A model generated the notes under the pieces. It had not been told where the DNA came from and did no database searches. It saw nothing but the letters and a program-made list of their open reading frames with translations. From contig NZ_CP151636.1 of the NCBI RefSeq assembly GCF_038397745.1, positions 3,038,001 to 3,102,000 on the forward strand: a stretch of 64,000 nucleotides of DNA, in the 5' to 3' direction. Positions 41,082 to 48,972 of this stretch are shown one piece after another. Positions within the stretch are counted from its first letter, which is position 1, and each line of letters begins with the position of its first letter. The position numbers and the translations under genes are program-made. The stretch comes from Microbacterium sp. LWH11-1.2. GTDB taxonomy: Bacteria; Actinomycetota; Actinomycetes; Actinomycetales; Microbacteriaceae.

Positions 41082-41093
41082 TATGTTCCCCCT
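41082..41093 (+). promoter_or_regulatory. Probable leaderless promoter of the alpha/beta hydrolase gene
   Basis: TATGTT at 41082-41087 is followed after exactly six bases by the ATG at 41094, the same spacing as at many other genes in this window. Confidence 0.5.
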
Positions 41094-41806
41094 ATGGACA
41101 ACGACCGGGAGATGCTCGTCGACTCCGAGGCGGAGGCCGCAGCATCCATCCGCTGAAGGCCGCCGGCTGGTGGCTCGCCGACTACGCCTACGCCGGGTAC
41201 TGGCAGCTCAGGGCGACGTTCTCCCGATCAGACGCGACGTCATACGCGTCGGGCGACGCGGCACCCATCGTGGTGCTCCCCGGCGTGTACGAGACCTGGC
41301 GATTCCTGCAGCCGCTGATCACGGAGCTGCATGCCCGAGGGCATCCCGTCCATGTCGTCGACGCCCTGCAGCGGAATCAGCGCCCTGTGGCTGAGATGGC
41401 GGAGAGCGTGGCCGCGTTCCTCGAGGCACGGGATCTGCATGACGTCATCCTCGTCGCGCACAGCAAGGGCGGTCTGGCCGGCAAGCTCGCCATGACCGGA
41501 CGCGCGGCAGGACGGGTGCGCTCGATGCTCGCGGTGGCGACGCCCTTCGGCGGCTCACGGTACGCCCGGATGTTCCCCGTGCGCACGCTGCGTGCGTTCG
41601 CTCCGGAAGACCCGTCGATCGTCGGTCTCGCCCGGCAGCTCAGCGTCAACTCCCGGATCGTCTCGATCTACGCCGACTTCGATCCGCACATCCCCGAGGG
41701 GAGCGAGCTGGCGGGAGCGAAGAACGTCCGGCTCGACACCGGAGGGCACTTCCGCATCCTCGCCCATCCGCGCGTCCTCGCCGAGCTGGCGGTGCTCGCC
41801 GAGTAG
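41094..41806 (+). CDS. Alpha/beta hydrolase gene with an apparent frameshift near the start
   Basis: The main frame from about 41150 encodes a lipase-like alpha/beta hydrolase: HPLKAAGWWLADYAYAGYWQL, VVLPGVYETW, nucleophile elbow VAHSKGGLAGK, and His in GGHFRILAHP near the C-terminus. It has no good start in its own frame. The ATG at 41094, with a leaderless-type promoter, opens a different frame (20 codons, MDNDREML..., strong G/C third positions) that stops at 41154, just where the main frame takes on the same codon bias. A one-base loss around 41140-41153 (mutation or sequencing error) or a -1 ribosomal shift would join them. Substrate unknown. Confidence 0.7.
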
Positions 41807-41838
41807 ACCTCGCCCCGAACGTCGAACATCTCGCGCTC

Positions 41839-41851
41839 GCCTCCACGAGGC
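41839..41851. terminator. Small hairpin between convergent genes
   Basis: GCCTC-CAC-GAGGC between the convergent hydrolase and M23 lipoprotein genes; only 5 bp, so weak. Confidence 0.2.
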
Positions 41852-41863
41852 TTCGGGCTGCTG

Positions 41864-43114
41864 TCAGGGGGCATAGGTCATCACGTCCCCGACGAGAGGC
41901 GCCTCGGAGGTGCGGTCGCCCGAGACGGCGGTATCGAGCTCGTAGGGCGTGCCGGCGAAGCCCGCTTCGAGCGCCTCAGCGCTCGGCACGACTCCGTCGA
42001 GGGTGAACGAGTCGATCAGGAACGGCACGCCGTTCGAGGCGAGCGGGCTCGGCGAATCCATGATGTGGAAGTGCAGGTGTGGGGCGTCGGAGTTGCCCGA
42101 GTTTCCGAGCAGCGCGATCGGCTCGCCCTTCTTCAGCTGCTGACCCACCTCGACGTGCGCTGGGTTGCCGGGCTGCAGGTGCGCATAGAAGGCGAACCGG
42201 CCGTCGCCGATGTCCTGCACGATGTAGTTGCCGCCGTATTCGTCGAGGGTGAGGCCGGTCGGGTTCGCGCCCGGTGTCTGCTCCGGCCGGTCGGTGGTCA
42301 TCGCGACCACCGGCCCGTCGGCGACCGCGATGACGTCGTTGCCGAAGGACGGGTAGTTCTGGGCCACGGTCTTGTCTCCGGTGAACAGCCGGTCATCGTC
42401 GGTCAGCTGCACGTAATCGATCGCCCAGCGTTCCGGGACCTTGAAGCCGGCGTTGATGGGGCTGACCGCTCCGCGGTGCGGTGTGAGGGTGCAGCATCCG
42501 TTGCCGTTCAGCCAGCCCGCGCCCTGCAGCGGTGGACCGATGGTGACGGGAGTCGAAGCGCTCACCGTGACGGCGGGAACGTGTTCGACGATGACGGAGT
42601 CGTGGATGGGTGGGTTGGCTTCCGGCATCCGCACCGTCACGGTGTGCTCGATCGCGGTCGGCACCTCGGCGGCAGAGTCGACGATCGCGTCCATCCAGAT
42701 CATGGCACTTCCGCCGCCCGGGAGGGTACCGCCCGCGTCGCCCGTGCCGACACCGCGGTAGACGGCGGTCAACTCCTCGCCGGTGAGCGACTGCAGTGTG
42801 CCTCCGTCGGCGCGGGATTCGACGGACTCGATCGTTGCCGGCGACGCCGAGGCGTTGACGAGCAGGAGCTCATAGGCCAGATGCATGCGACCGTCGGTGG
42901 CGGGAGCCGCGATCGGCGGATTCGTGACGGTCACGACCACCGGGGAGTAGGCATCCTGAGCGGCATCGTACTGGGCGGGTGAGGACTCGACCGGCGTCAT
43001 GGCGGGAGAGTCGGACGCGCTCGACGGGCCCGTGCATCCGCTCAGGAACAGCACGGAGATCGAGGACATCGCAACAGCGGAGAACAACGCCGAGCGTGGT
43101 CTGGGTCGGGGCAT
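41864..43114 (-). CDS. Secreted M23-like peptidase lipoprotein
   Basis: A 416-residue exported lipoprotein: basic N-terminus, hydrophobic segment and lipobox LSGC with Cys27, then a Ser/Ala/Pro-rich stretch. A beta-sandwich-like middle region precedes a C-terminal LytM/M23 domain: GNYIVQDIGDGRFAFYAHLQPGNPAHVEVGQQLKKGEPIALLGNSGNSDAPHLHFHIMD, with the HLHFH metal/catalytic motif. The first metal-ligand motif HxxxD reads RWAID here, so Arg stands in place of His. Either a degenerate peptidase or a subfamily with another ligand. ATG 43123 is an alternative start three codons upstream. Confidence 0.8.
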   Translation of the reverse strand: MPRPRPRSALFSAVAMSSISVLFLSGCTGPSSASDSPAMTPVESSPAQYDAAQDAYSPVVVTVTNPPIAAPATDGRMHLAYELLLVNASASPATIESVESRADGGTLQSLTGEELTAVYRGVGTGDAGGTLPGGGSAMIWMDAIVDSAAEVPTAIEHTVTVRMPEANPPIHDSVIVEHVPAVTVSASTPVTIGPPLQGAGWLNGNGCCTLTPHRGAVSPINAGFKVPERWAIDYVQLTDDDRLFTGDKTVAQNYPSFGNDVIAVADGPVVAMTTDRPEQTPGANPTGLTLDEYGGNYIVQDIGDGRFAFYAHLQPGNPAHVEVGQQLKKGEPIALLGNSGNSDAPHLHFHIMDSPSPLASNGVPFLIDSFTLDGVVPSAEALEAGFAGTPYELDTAVSGDRTSEAPLVGDVMTYAP

Positions 43115-43166
43115 ACATCTCATTGTGCCCAAGGCAGGCTGCTCGCGGTGCTCGATCGAGGAGATG

Positions 43167-44417
43167 TCAGCCGCAGTTCCCCGAGGGTGTGCGCCCGTCG
43201 CCCAGAGTAGGGAGCCAGAGCAGCAGATCCGGGAGCGCGGCGTAGGCGGCCAGTCCATGATCGATGTCGGGGTAGGTGTGGAACGTGAGATCCGCCTGCT
43301 GGGAGCAGAGCAGCTTCACATAGGCCTCGGTCGCACTCGGGCGCACCAGCTGGTCGGCCTCGCCCTGTCCGACGAAGACGGGTATGGTCACGGGCTGCCC
43401 GCCCGCGCTGTTCTCCTCCAGCAGGGTCTTCCACGGCTCGGTGGTGGCCGGGTCGCTGGTCACATAGCCGCCGACGAGCGGATCGGCGATCGTATGGAGC
43501 TCCTTCGTCTGCGTGAGGAGGCAGAGCTCGGCCATCTCGGGGGTGGCCTTCGCCCCGGCGGGAGTGAGTATCGCGGTGATCTCGTCCGCCGTGTACCGGT
43601 CGGCGTATGCGACCGTGTAGGCGGGGATGGCGAGCGACGCGATGGTCACTCCGGAGAGATCGATGATGTCATCGGTCATCAGCGCGTTCAGATTCGCCGC
43701 CGGCGCAGCCACCGCGACACCCTGCAGCTTCAGCTCCGGGGCGTACGACGATGCCCGCTCCGCCGCGAAGAGCACGGCCTGCCCTCCCTGCGAATGCCCC
43801 CACAGGACGACGCGGTCGCCGATGTCCGCGCCGTCGATCGTGCGCGCTGCGCGCACGATGTCCAGCACGCTGTTCGACTCCGGTACGCCGAGGAGGTAGG
43901 AGGATTGCCCTTCGACGCCGAGGCCCGGGTAGTCGGTCGCGGCGATCGCGTATCCCTCGGCCAACAGCTCGTGAAGACCCTCGATGTACTGGAAGGGATC
44001 GAGACCGAGCGATGGTGCGCACTGCGCGGCGGCACCCGTGGTCGGATGGGCCCAGGAGACCACCGTACGTCCGTTCTCCGGCGCAGGTCCCTCCGGGACG
44101 ATCACGACGCCGGAGACCGGGATGTCATCGCCGGCGAGGTCTCGCGAGTGGTAGATCACCCGCCACGCCGATGTTCCCGCTGGTGCGCTCGCGATCGGTT
44201 CGATGCGGATGATCTCGCCGGGGTCGCCGGTCGGGGCCGGGGAGGGGAGCGAGTAGAACGCCGGATCGGTCTTGAGGTCGGCCTGCCCTTCGATGTACCG
44301 CCGGGCGAACTCCGCTGCGGCGAGCCCGAGCACGACGACGAGGACGGCCCCGATGATGAGAAGGATCCGTCGCCGCCTCGGTCGATGTGCGTGCGCCGCA
44401 GGCGCGCCACTGTCCAT
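43167..44417 (-). CDS. Secretory lipase-type alpha/beta hydrolase with N-terminal membrane anchor
   Basis: A 416-residue protein of the fungal-like secretory lipase (LIP) family. A basic start (HRPRRRR) and one membrane helix at about 18-36 place it outside, anchored or cleaved. The catalytic serine is Ser209 in LWGHSQGGQ; TDYPGLGVEG (161-170) and the C-terminal IPVFVGQGEADQLV and DIDHGLAA blocks supply the Asp and His. The ATG at 44417 was chosen because a longer frame would run through the tRNA-Leu gene. The M23-like lipoprotein gene follows 52 bases downstream on the same strand. Natural substrate unknown. Confidence 0.85.
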   Translation of the reverse strand: MDSGAPAAHAHRPRRRRILLIIGAVLVVVLGLAAAEFARRYIEGQADLKTDPAFYSLPSPAPTGDPGEIIRIEPIASAPAGTSAWRVIYHSRDLAGDDIPVSGVVIVPEGPAPENGRTVVSWAHPTTGAAAQCAPSLGLDPFQYIEGLHELLAEGYAIAATDYPGLGVEGQSSYLLGVPESNSVLDIVRAARTIDGADIGDRVVLWGHSQGGQAVLFAAERASSYAPELKLQGVAVAAPAANLNALMTDDIIDLSGVTIASLAIPAYTVAYADRYTADEITAILTPAGAKATPEMAELCLLTQTKELHTIADPLVGGYVTSDPATTEPWKTLLEENSAGGQPVTIPVFVGQGEADQLVRPSATEAYVKLLCSQQADLTFHTYPDIDHGLAAYAALPDLLLWLPTLGDGRTPSGNCG

Positions 44418-44429
44418 AAGGACTGTATA
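44418..44429 (-). promoter_or_regulatory. Leaderless promoter of the lipase gene
   Basis: On the minus strand TATACA (44424-44429) is followed after exactly six bases by the ATG at 44417; no ribosome-binding site could fit. Confidence 0.6.
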
Positions 44430-44441
44430 GCGCACAGAGGG

Positions 44442-44524
44442 TGCCGGCGGTGGGACTCGAACCCACACGCCCTCTCGGACAAAGCATTTTGAGTGCTCCG
44501 CGTCTGCCATTCCGCCACGCCGGC
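44442..44524 (-). tRNA. tRNA-Leu (anticodon CAA)
   Basis: An 83-base class II tRNA. Acceptor arms GCCGGCG and CGCCGGC pair perfectly with discriminator A; the anticodon stem AGCA/TGCT encloses the seven-base loop CTCAAAA, giving anticodon CAA, which reads UUG. A short extra arm (TTTGTCCGAGAGGGC region) and the T arm GTGGG-TTCGAGT-CCCAC follow. The 3' CCA is not encoded. TAAAGT upstream on the minus strand may be its -10 box. Confidence 0.95.
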
Positions 44525-44604
44525 TCGTGTGTCGCGCCTTCGACTTTAGCGCAGGAGATCTCACCGCAGCGTCGGGCCACAGCCGGTAGCCGGGGCCTCT
44601 CCAC

Positions 44605-44616
44605 TAGGATGGATCT
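44605..44616 (+). promoter_or_regulatory. Leaderless promoter of the ANTAR regulator gene
   Basis: TAGGAT at 44605-44610 followed after six bases by the GTG at 44617; no Shine-Dalgarno sequence. Confidence 0.6.
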
Positions 44617-45234
44617 GTGACCGAGCAAGAACAGGCTGTAGAGCCCACGGCATCCGCACCCCGACGCGTCGTCGTCGCCGAAGACGAATCGCTGATCCGT
44701 CTCGACATCGTCGAGATCCTCCGCGACAACGGCTTCGATGTCGTCGGCGAGGCCGGCGACGGTGAGACCGCTGTCGCTCTCGCGACCGAGCTGCGCCCCG
44801 ATCTCGTCATCATGGACGTCAAGATGCCTCAGCTCGACGGCATCAGCGCGGCCGAGAAGCTGCACAAGGGGAACATCGCCCCGGTCGTGCTCCTCACGGC
44901 GTTCAGCCAGAAGGAGCTCGTCGAGCGCGCGAGCGAGGCCGGCGCTCTGGCTTACGTCGTCAAGCCGTTCACCCCGAACGACCTGCTCCCGGCGATCGAG
45001 ATCGCGTTGGCCCGCCACGAGCAGATCATCACGCTCGAGGCCGAGGTCGCCGACATGGTCGAGCGCTTCGAGACCCGCAAGCTCGTCGACCGGGCCAAGG
45101 GCCTGCTCAACGAGAAGATGGGGCTGAGCGAGCCCGAGGCGTTCCGCTGGATCCAGAAGGCGTCGATGGACCGCCGTCTGACGATGCAGGACGTCGCGAA
45201 GGCGATCATCGAGCAGCTCGCGCCGAAGAAGTGA
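44617..45234 (+). CDS. pdtaR: PdtaR-type response regulator with ANTAR RNA-binding output domain
   Basis: A 205-residue two-component regulator expected to act on RNA rather than DNA. Receiver domain: acidic pair Glu22-Asp23, phosphoacceptor Asp67 in LVIMDVKMP, Thr/Lys signatures LLTAF and VKPF. A coiled linker (ITLEAEVADMVERFETRKLVDRAKG) leads into the three-helix ANTAR domain (LLNEKMGLSEPEAFRWIQKASMDRRLTMQDVAKAII). The order matches mycobacterial PdtaR (Rv1626). Its histidine kinase PdtaS is not in the window. polA lies downstream as in mycobacteria. Confidence 0.92.
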   Translation: MTEQEQAVEPTASAPRRVVVAEDESLIRLDIVEILRDNGFDVVGEAGDGETAVALATELRPDLVIMDVKMPQLDGISAAEKLHKGNIAPVVLLTAFSQKELVERASEAGALAYVVKPFTPNDLLPAIEIALARHEQIITLEAEVADMVERFETRKLVDRAKGLLNEKMGLSEPEAFRWIQKASMDRRLTMQDVAKAIIEQLAPKK

Positions 45235-45247
45235 GCCCGGAGGGCTC
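45233..45247 (+). other. Hairpin between pdtaR and the GNAT gene
   Basis: GAGCCC-GGA-GGGCTC starts within the pdtaR stop codon. Its loop and 3' arm contain the GGAGG that would serve as ribosome-binding site of the next gene, so it could be a terminator or limit that gene's translation. Confidence 0.35.
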
Positions 45248-45250
45248 GGA

Positions 45251-45832
45251 GTGAGCCTGCCGAAATCCGCTGTTCGGCTCGACGCCGAGCACATCCTGCG
45301 CCCGATCCGGATCGGTGACGGTGCCGCTCTCGCGCGCGCCTACGTCGCGAACCGTGACCATCTCGCGCCCTGGGAGCCCACCCGCGCAGAGTCCTTCTTC
45401 ACGCAGGAGTTCCAGGAGCGGCACGCACAGGAGTGCGAGACGGATGCCGCCTCGGGACGCAGCATCCGATTCGTCATCGAATCCGACGACGGCGAGATCC
45501 GCGGGCGGATGAACCTCAACAACATCGTGCGGGGTGCGTTCTGGAGCGCCGACCTCGGCTACTGGATCGACGTCTCGCGTCTGCGCCGTGGCCTCGCGTC
45601 CCGCGCCGTCGAGCGGGTGGCCGCCTACGCGCGGGAGGAGCTCCGCCTGCATCGCCTGCAGGCGGCGACGCTGCTGCACAACATCGGTTCGCAGCGCGTG
45701 CTCGCCGAGAGCGGGTTCGAGCGCATCGGTCTGGCGCCGAAGTATCTGCGCATCGCGGGGGAGTGGCAGGACCACCTGCTCTTCCAGCTGCTGCTGGAGG
45801 AGCCGCTCAGTCCGCGGCGGGAACGGCCTTGA
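45251..45832 (+). CDS. RimJ/RimL-type GNAT N-acetyltransferase
   Basis: A 193-residue acetyltransferase resembling ribosomal-protein alanine acetyltransferases. Typical features: LRPIRIGDGAALARAYVANRDHLAPWEP at the N-terminus, the beta-4 segment SADLGYWIDVSRLRRGLASRAVERVAAYA with the acetyl-CoA loop, and LQAATLLHNIGSQRVLAESGFERIG. GTG start with GGAG close by. Its 3' end overlaps the convergent hotdog gene by 26 bases. The true acceptor is unknown. Confidence 0.88.
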   Translation: MSLPKSAVRLDAEHILRPIRIGDGAALARAYVANRDHLAPWEPTRAESFFTQEFQERHAQECETDAASGRSIRFVIESDDGEIRGRMNLNNIVRGAFWSADLGYWIDVSRLRRGLASRAVERVAAYAREELRLHRLQAATLLHNIGSQRVLAESGFERIGLAPKYLRIAGEWQDHLLFQLLLEEPLSPRRERP

Positions 45833-46235
45833 TCATGTTCGTGATCCTGATCGTCGAGCAGCGCCGGCCCTGATCGTCGGTCACGACGATCTCGTGGACC
45901 GTGATGCTGCGGCCGAGGTGCACCGGGGTGCAGACGCCGGTGACGACACCGGAGGTCGCCGAACGCGTGTGCGTGGCATTGATGTCGACGCCGACGGCGA
46001 GACGTCCGGGGCCGGCGTGCAGATTCGCCGCCATCGACCCGAGCGACTCGCCGAGCACGACGTACGCGCCGCCGTGCATGAGACCGACGGGCTGCGTGTT
46101 GCCTTCGACGGGCATCGTCGCGACGCACCGCTCGAGGCTGAACTCGAGGAACTCCATGCCCATCTTCTGGGCGAGCGCCCCCATCCCTCGAGCTGTCGCC
46201 CAGTCGAGTCCCTCGCTCGTCGCGACGTCGCTCAT
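45807..46235 (-). CDS. PaaI-type hotdog-fold thioesterase
   Basis: A 142-residue single hotdog domain, probable acyl-CoA thioesterase. The signature QPVGLMHGGAYVVLGESLGSMAAN carries the HGG substrate loop and the catalytic acidic residue (Glu) two helical turns later; VGVDINATHTRSA is the second family block. A strong GAGGAGG lies before the ATG. Divergent from polA (45 bases apart) and convergent with the GNAT gene. Physiological acyl-CoA unknown. Confidence 0.88.
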   Translation of the reverse strand: MSDVATSEGLDWATARGMGALAQKMGMEFLEFSLERCVATMPVEGNTQPVGLMHGGAYVVLGESLGSMAANLHAGPGRLAVGVDINATHTRSATSGVVTGVCTPVHLGRSITVHEIVVTDDQGRRCSTIRITNMIKAVPAAD

Positions 46236-46268
46236 GAATCCTCCTCAGCGGGTGTCTGCCGTCCTCGT

Positions 46269-46280
46269 TAGGCTGACAGG
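46269..46280 (+). promoter_or_regulatory. Leaderless promoter of polA
   Basis: TAGGCT at 46269-46274 followed after six bases by the GTG at 46281; no ribosome-binding site. Confidence 0.6.
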
Positions 46281-48914
46281 GTGACGGACTCCGCAAAGCC
46301 TACCCTCATGGTCATCGACGGCCATTCGCTCGCCTATCGTGCCTTCTTCGCCCTTCCGGTCGAGAACTTCACGACCAAGGACAACCAGCACACGAACGCC
46401 ATCTACGGCTTCCTGTCGATGCTGGTGAACCTCATCAAGGCCGAGCAGCCGACCCATCTGGCGATCGCCTTCGACACCTCCCGGCACTCGTTCCGCACCG
46501 ACGAGTACCCCGAGTACAAGGCGACGAGGTCCGAGACGCCCCAGGAGTTCCGCGGCCAGATCCCTCTCCTCCAGGACTGCCTCGCGGCCATGTCGATCCC
46601 GGTTCTCACGAAAGAGGGGATCGAGGCCGACGACATCCTCGCGACCCTCTCGACACAGGGCGCGGAGCAGGGCTACGACGTGCTCGTCGTCTCGGGCGAT
46701 CGCGACAGCATCCAGCTGGTGAACGACGAGGTGACCCTGCTGTACCCATCGGTGCAGGGTGTGTCGCAGCTGAAGCGCTACGACCCCACCACGGTGCAGG
46801 AGCGCTACGGCGTGCCGCCCGAGCAGTATCCCGACATCGCGGCCCTGGTCGGCGAGACCAGCGACAACCTTCCCGGAGTCCCGAAGGTGGGGGAGAAGAC
46901 CGCGGTGAAGTGGCTCACCCAGTTCGGCACGCTCGACGAGCTGCTCGATCGCGCCGATGAGATCAAGGGTGTGGTCGGCGGCAACCTGCGCGACCACATC
47001 GACGACGTGCGGCGCAACCGCAAGCTGAACCGTCTGCTCCGTGACGTCGAGCTTCCAGTCGCTCCCGACGACCTCGCGGTGACGCCGATCGATGCGCAGG
47101 CCGTTCGCGACATCTTCGCGCGGCTCGAGTTCCGTACGCTGCTTCCGCGCGTCTTCGACGCTGTCGGCGCCGGTGAGGTCGCCGACGATCCCGCCTCCGC
47201 GGTCGTCCTGCCCGTGCCCGCCGAGGTCGCGCCGGCTGACCTCGCGACGTGGGCCGCGGCACAGGACGGCGACGTCGCGCTCCGCATCACGACGCAGGGC
47301 GGCAAGCCCGTCCGCATCGGCGCGGCGACGACGACCGAGCTGCGGGAGTCCGACTGGACGGATGCCGCGGCAGACGCGCTCCGCGGCTGGATCGAGTCGT
47401 CGAGCCCGAAGGTGCTGCACGACGCGAAGCCCCAGGTCAAGGCGCTGTTGCGCCAGGGCATCCGCCTCTCCGGTCTCGCTTACGACACGAGTCTTGCGGG
47501 CTGGCTGCTGCGCCCGAGCTTCCCCGACAAGACGCTCGCCGACCTGGTAGAGCGCTACCTCGGCGAGAAGCTTCCCGAGGCAGACCCGTCTCAGCTCGTC
47601 CCCGAGACCGAGGGCGCCACGCCGTCCCAGGAGGCCTGGTTCGCGCTTCGGGTCGCCGACGCGCTGCGGGACGACATCCCCGAGTCGGTCACCAAGGTGC
47701 TCGTCGAGATCGAGCTCCCGACCCTGATGACGCTCGCCGACATGGAGGTCGCCGGTGTCGCGGTCTCGCACGAGGTGCTGTCGACCTTCTCGGGCGAGCT
47801 CGCCACCCGCGCCGAGGGGATCGCCCAGGAGGCCTTCTCGAGCATCGGCCGAGAGTTCAATCTCGGTTCGCCCAAGCAGCTGCAGGAGGTCCTGTTCGAA
47901 GATCTCCAGCTCCCGAAGACCCGTAAGACCAAGTCCGGGTACTCGACGGATGCCGCTGCGCTGGCCGACCTGCAGGAGACCCACCCGCACCCGTTCCTCA
48001 GCCTGCTCCTGCAGCACCGCGAGGCGACGAAGCTGCGTCAGATCATCGAGTCGCTCGACACGGCGATCGGCGACGACCACCGCGTCCACACCACGTACGT
48101 GCAGACCGGCAGTCAGACGGGACGGCTCTCCAGCACCGACCCCAACCTGCAGAACATCCCGGTGCGCACGGAGGAGTCGCGTCGCATCCGCAGCGCGTTC
48201 CAGGTCGGCGAGGGCTATGAGGCTCTGCTGACGGCGGACTACTCCCAGATCGAGATGCGCATCATGGCGCACCTCTCCGGCGACGAGGGGCTCATCGAGG
48301 CCTTCAACAGCGGCGAGGACCTGCACCGGTTCGTCGGTGCCCGGGTGTTCGGTGTCGACCCGAGCGAGGTGACCTCCGCGATGCGGACCAAGGTGAAGGC
48401 CATGTCGTACGGCCTCGTCTACGGGCTGTCCGCCTTCGGCCTCTCCAAGCAGCTGCGCATCGAGCAGTCCGAGGCGAAGCAGCTGATGGTGGAGTACTTC
48501 GCCCGTTTCGGCGCTGTCCGCGACTATCTCCGCGCCTCTGTGATGAAGGCGAAGGAGGTCGGCTACACCGAGACGATCTTCGGGCGTCGACGTCCGTTCC
48601 CCGACCTCGCGAGCCCGAACCGCGTGCTGCGGGAGAACGCCGAGCGTGCGGCTCTCAACGCCCCGATCCAGGGCAGTGCCGCCGACATCATGAAGATCGC
48701 GCTCCTGCACATCCATGACGATCTGCGCTCCGATCAGCTCTCCTCGCGTGCGCTGCTGCAGATCCATGATGAACTCGTGGTCGAGGTCGCGCCGGGCGAG
48801 TGGGACGCCGTCGAGCGGATCGTGCGGGCGCGCATGGGCGATGCCGCCGACCTGAGGGTGCCGCTCGACGTGCAGGTCGGTCGCGGCGCGGACTGGAACG
48901 AGGCCGCGCACTGA
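46281..48914 (+). CDS. polA: DNA polymerase I
   Basis: Repair and Okazaki-fragment-processing polymerase of 877 residues. The 5'-3' exonuclease domain covers about 1-290 (IDGHSLAYRAFFAL, GIEADDILATL, SGDRDSIQLV, GVGEKTA). The middle 3'-5' exonuclease-like domain lacks the usual DxE metal motif, so proofreading is probably lost, as in other actinobacteria. The polymerase domain has motif A ADYSQIEMRIMAHLSGD, motif B RTKVKAMSYGLVYGLSAFGL and motif C QIHDELVVEV. The GTG start fits a leaderless transcript; upstream sequence belongs to the divergent thioesterase promoter. Confidence 0.96.
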   Translation: MTDSAKPTLMVIDGHSLAYRAFFALPVENFTTKDNQHTNAIYGFLSMLVNLIKAEQPTHLAIAFDTSRHSFRTDEYPEYKATRSETPQEFRGQIPLLQDCLAAMSIPVLTKEGIEADDILATLSTQGAEQGYDVLVVSGDRDSIQLVNDEVTLLYPSVQGVSQLKRYDPTTVQERYGVPPEQYPDIAALVGETSDNLPGVPKVGEKTAVKWLTQFGTLDELLDRADEIKGVVGGNLRDHIDDVRRNRKLNRLLRDVELPVAPDDLAVTPIDAQAVRDIFARLEFRTLLPRVFDAVGAGEVADDPASAVVLPVPAEVAPADLATWAAAQDGDVALRITTQGGKPVRIGAATTTELRESDWTDAAADALRGWIESSSPKVLHDAKPQVKALLRQGIRLSGLAYDTSLAGWLLRPSFPDKTLADLVERYLGEKLPEADPSQLVPETEGATPSQEAWFALRVADALRDDIPESVTKVLVEIELPTLMTLADMEVAGVAVSHEVLSTFSGELATRAEGIAQEAFSSIGREFNLGSPKQLQEVLFEDLQLPKTRKTKSGYSTDAAALADLQETHPHPFLSLLLQHREATKLRQIIESLDTAIGDDHRVHTTYVQTGSQTGRLSSTDPNLQNIPVRTEESRRIRSAFQVGEGYEALLTADYSQIEMRIMAHLSGDEGLIEAFNSGEDLHRFVGARVFGVDPSEVTSAMRTKVKAMSYGLVYGLSAFGLSKQLRIEQSEAKQLMVEYFARFGAVRDYLRASVMKAKEVGYTETIFGRRRPFPDLASPNRVLRENAERAALNAPIQGSAADIMKIALLHIHDDLRSDQLSSRALLQIHDELVVEVAPGEWDAVERIVRARMGDAADLRVPLDVQVGRGADWNEAAH

Positions 48915-48960
48915 GGTCGGTGCGACGACAGAACCGATATATCGAGAGGATGCGGGGGAT

Positions 48961-48972
48961 TAGGCTGAAGGG
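48961..48972 (+). promoter_or_regulatory. Leaderless promoter of the DUF885 gene
   Basis: TAGGCT at 48961-48966, then six bases to the ATG at 48973. A perfect AT-centred palindrome CGATATATCG lies upstream at 48935-48944 and could bind a regulator. Confidence 0.55.

Noticed and set aside
41024..41093. TTG at 41024 or GTG at 41027 as start of the alpha/beta hydrolase
   Set aside because: This stretch is the pyk terminator hairpin and shows no coding bias in that frame; the ATG at 41094 with a frameshift explains the data better.
44418..44564. N-terminal extension of the lipase (49 codons)
   Set aside because: It would translate the tRNA-Leu gene; the ATG at 44417 has its own promoter box and is followed by a normal membrane anchor.
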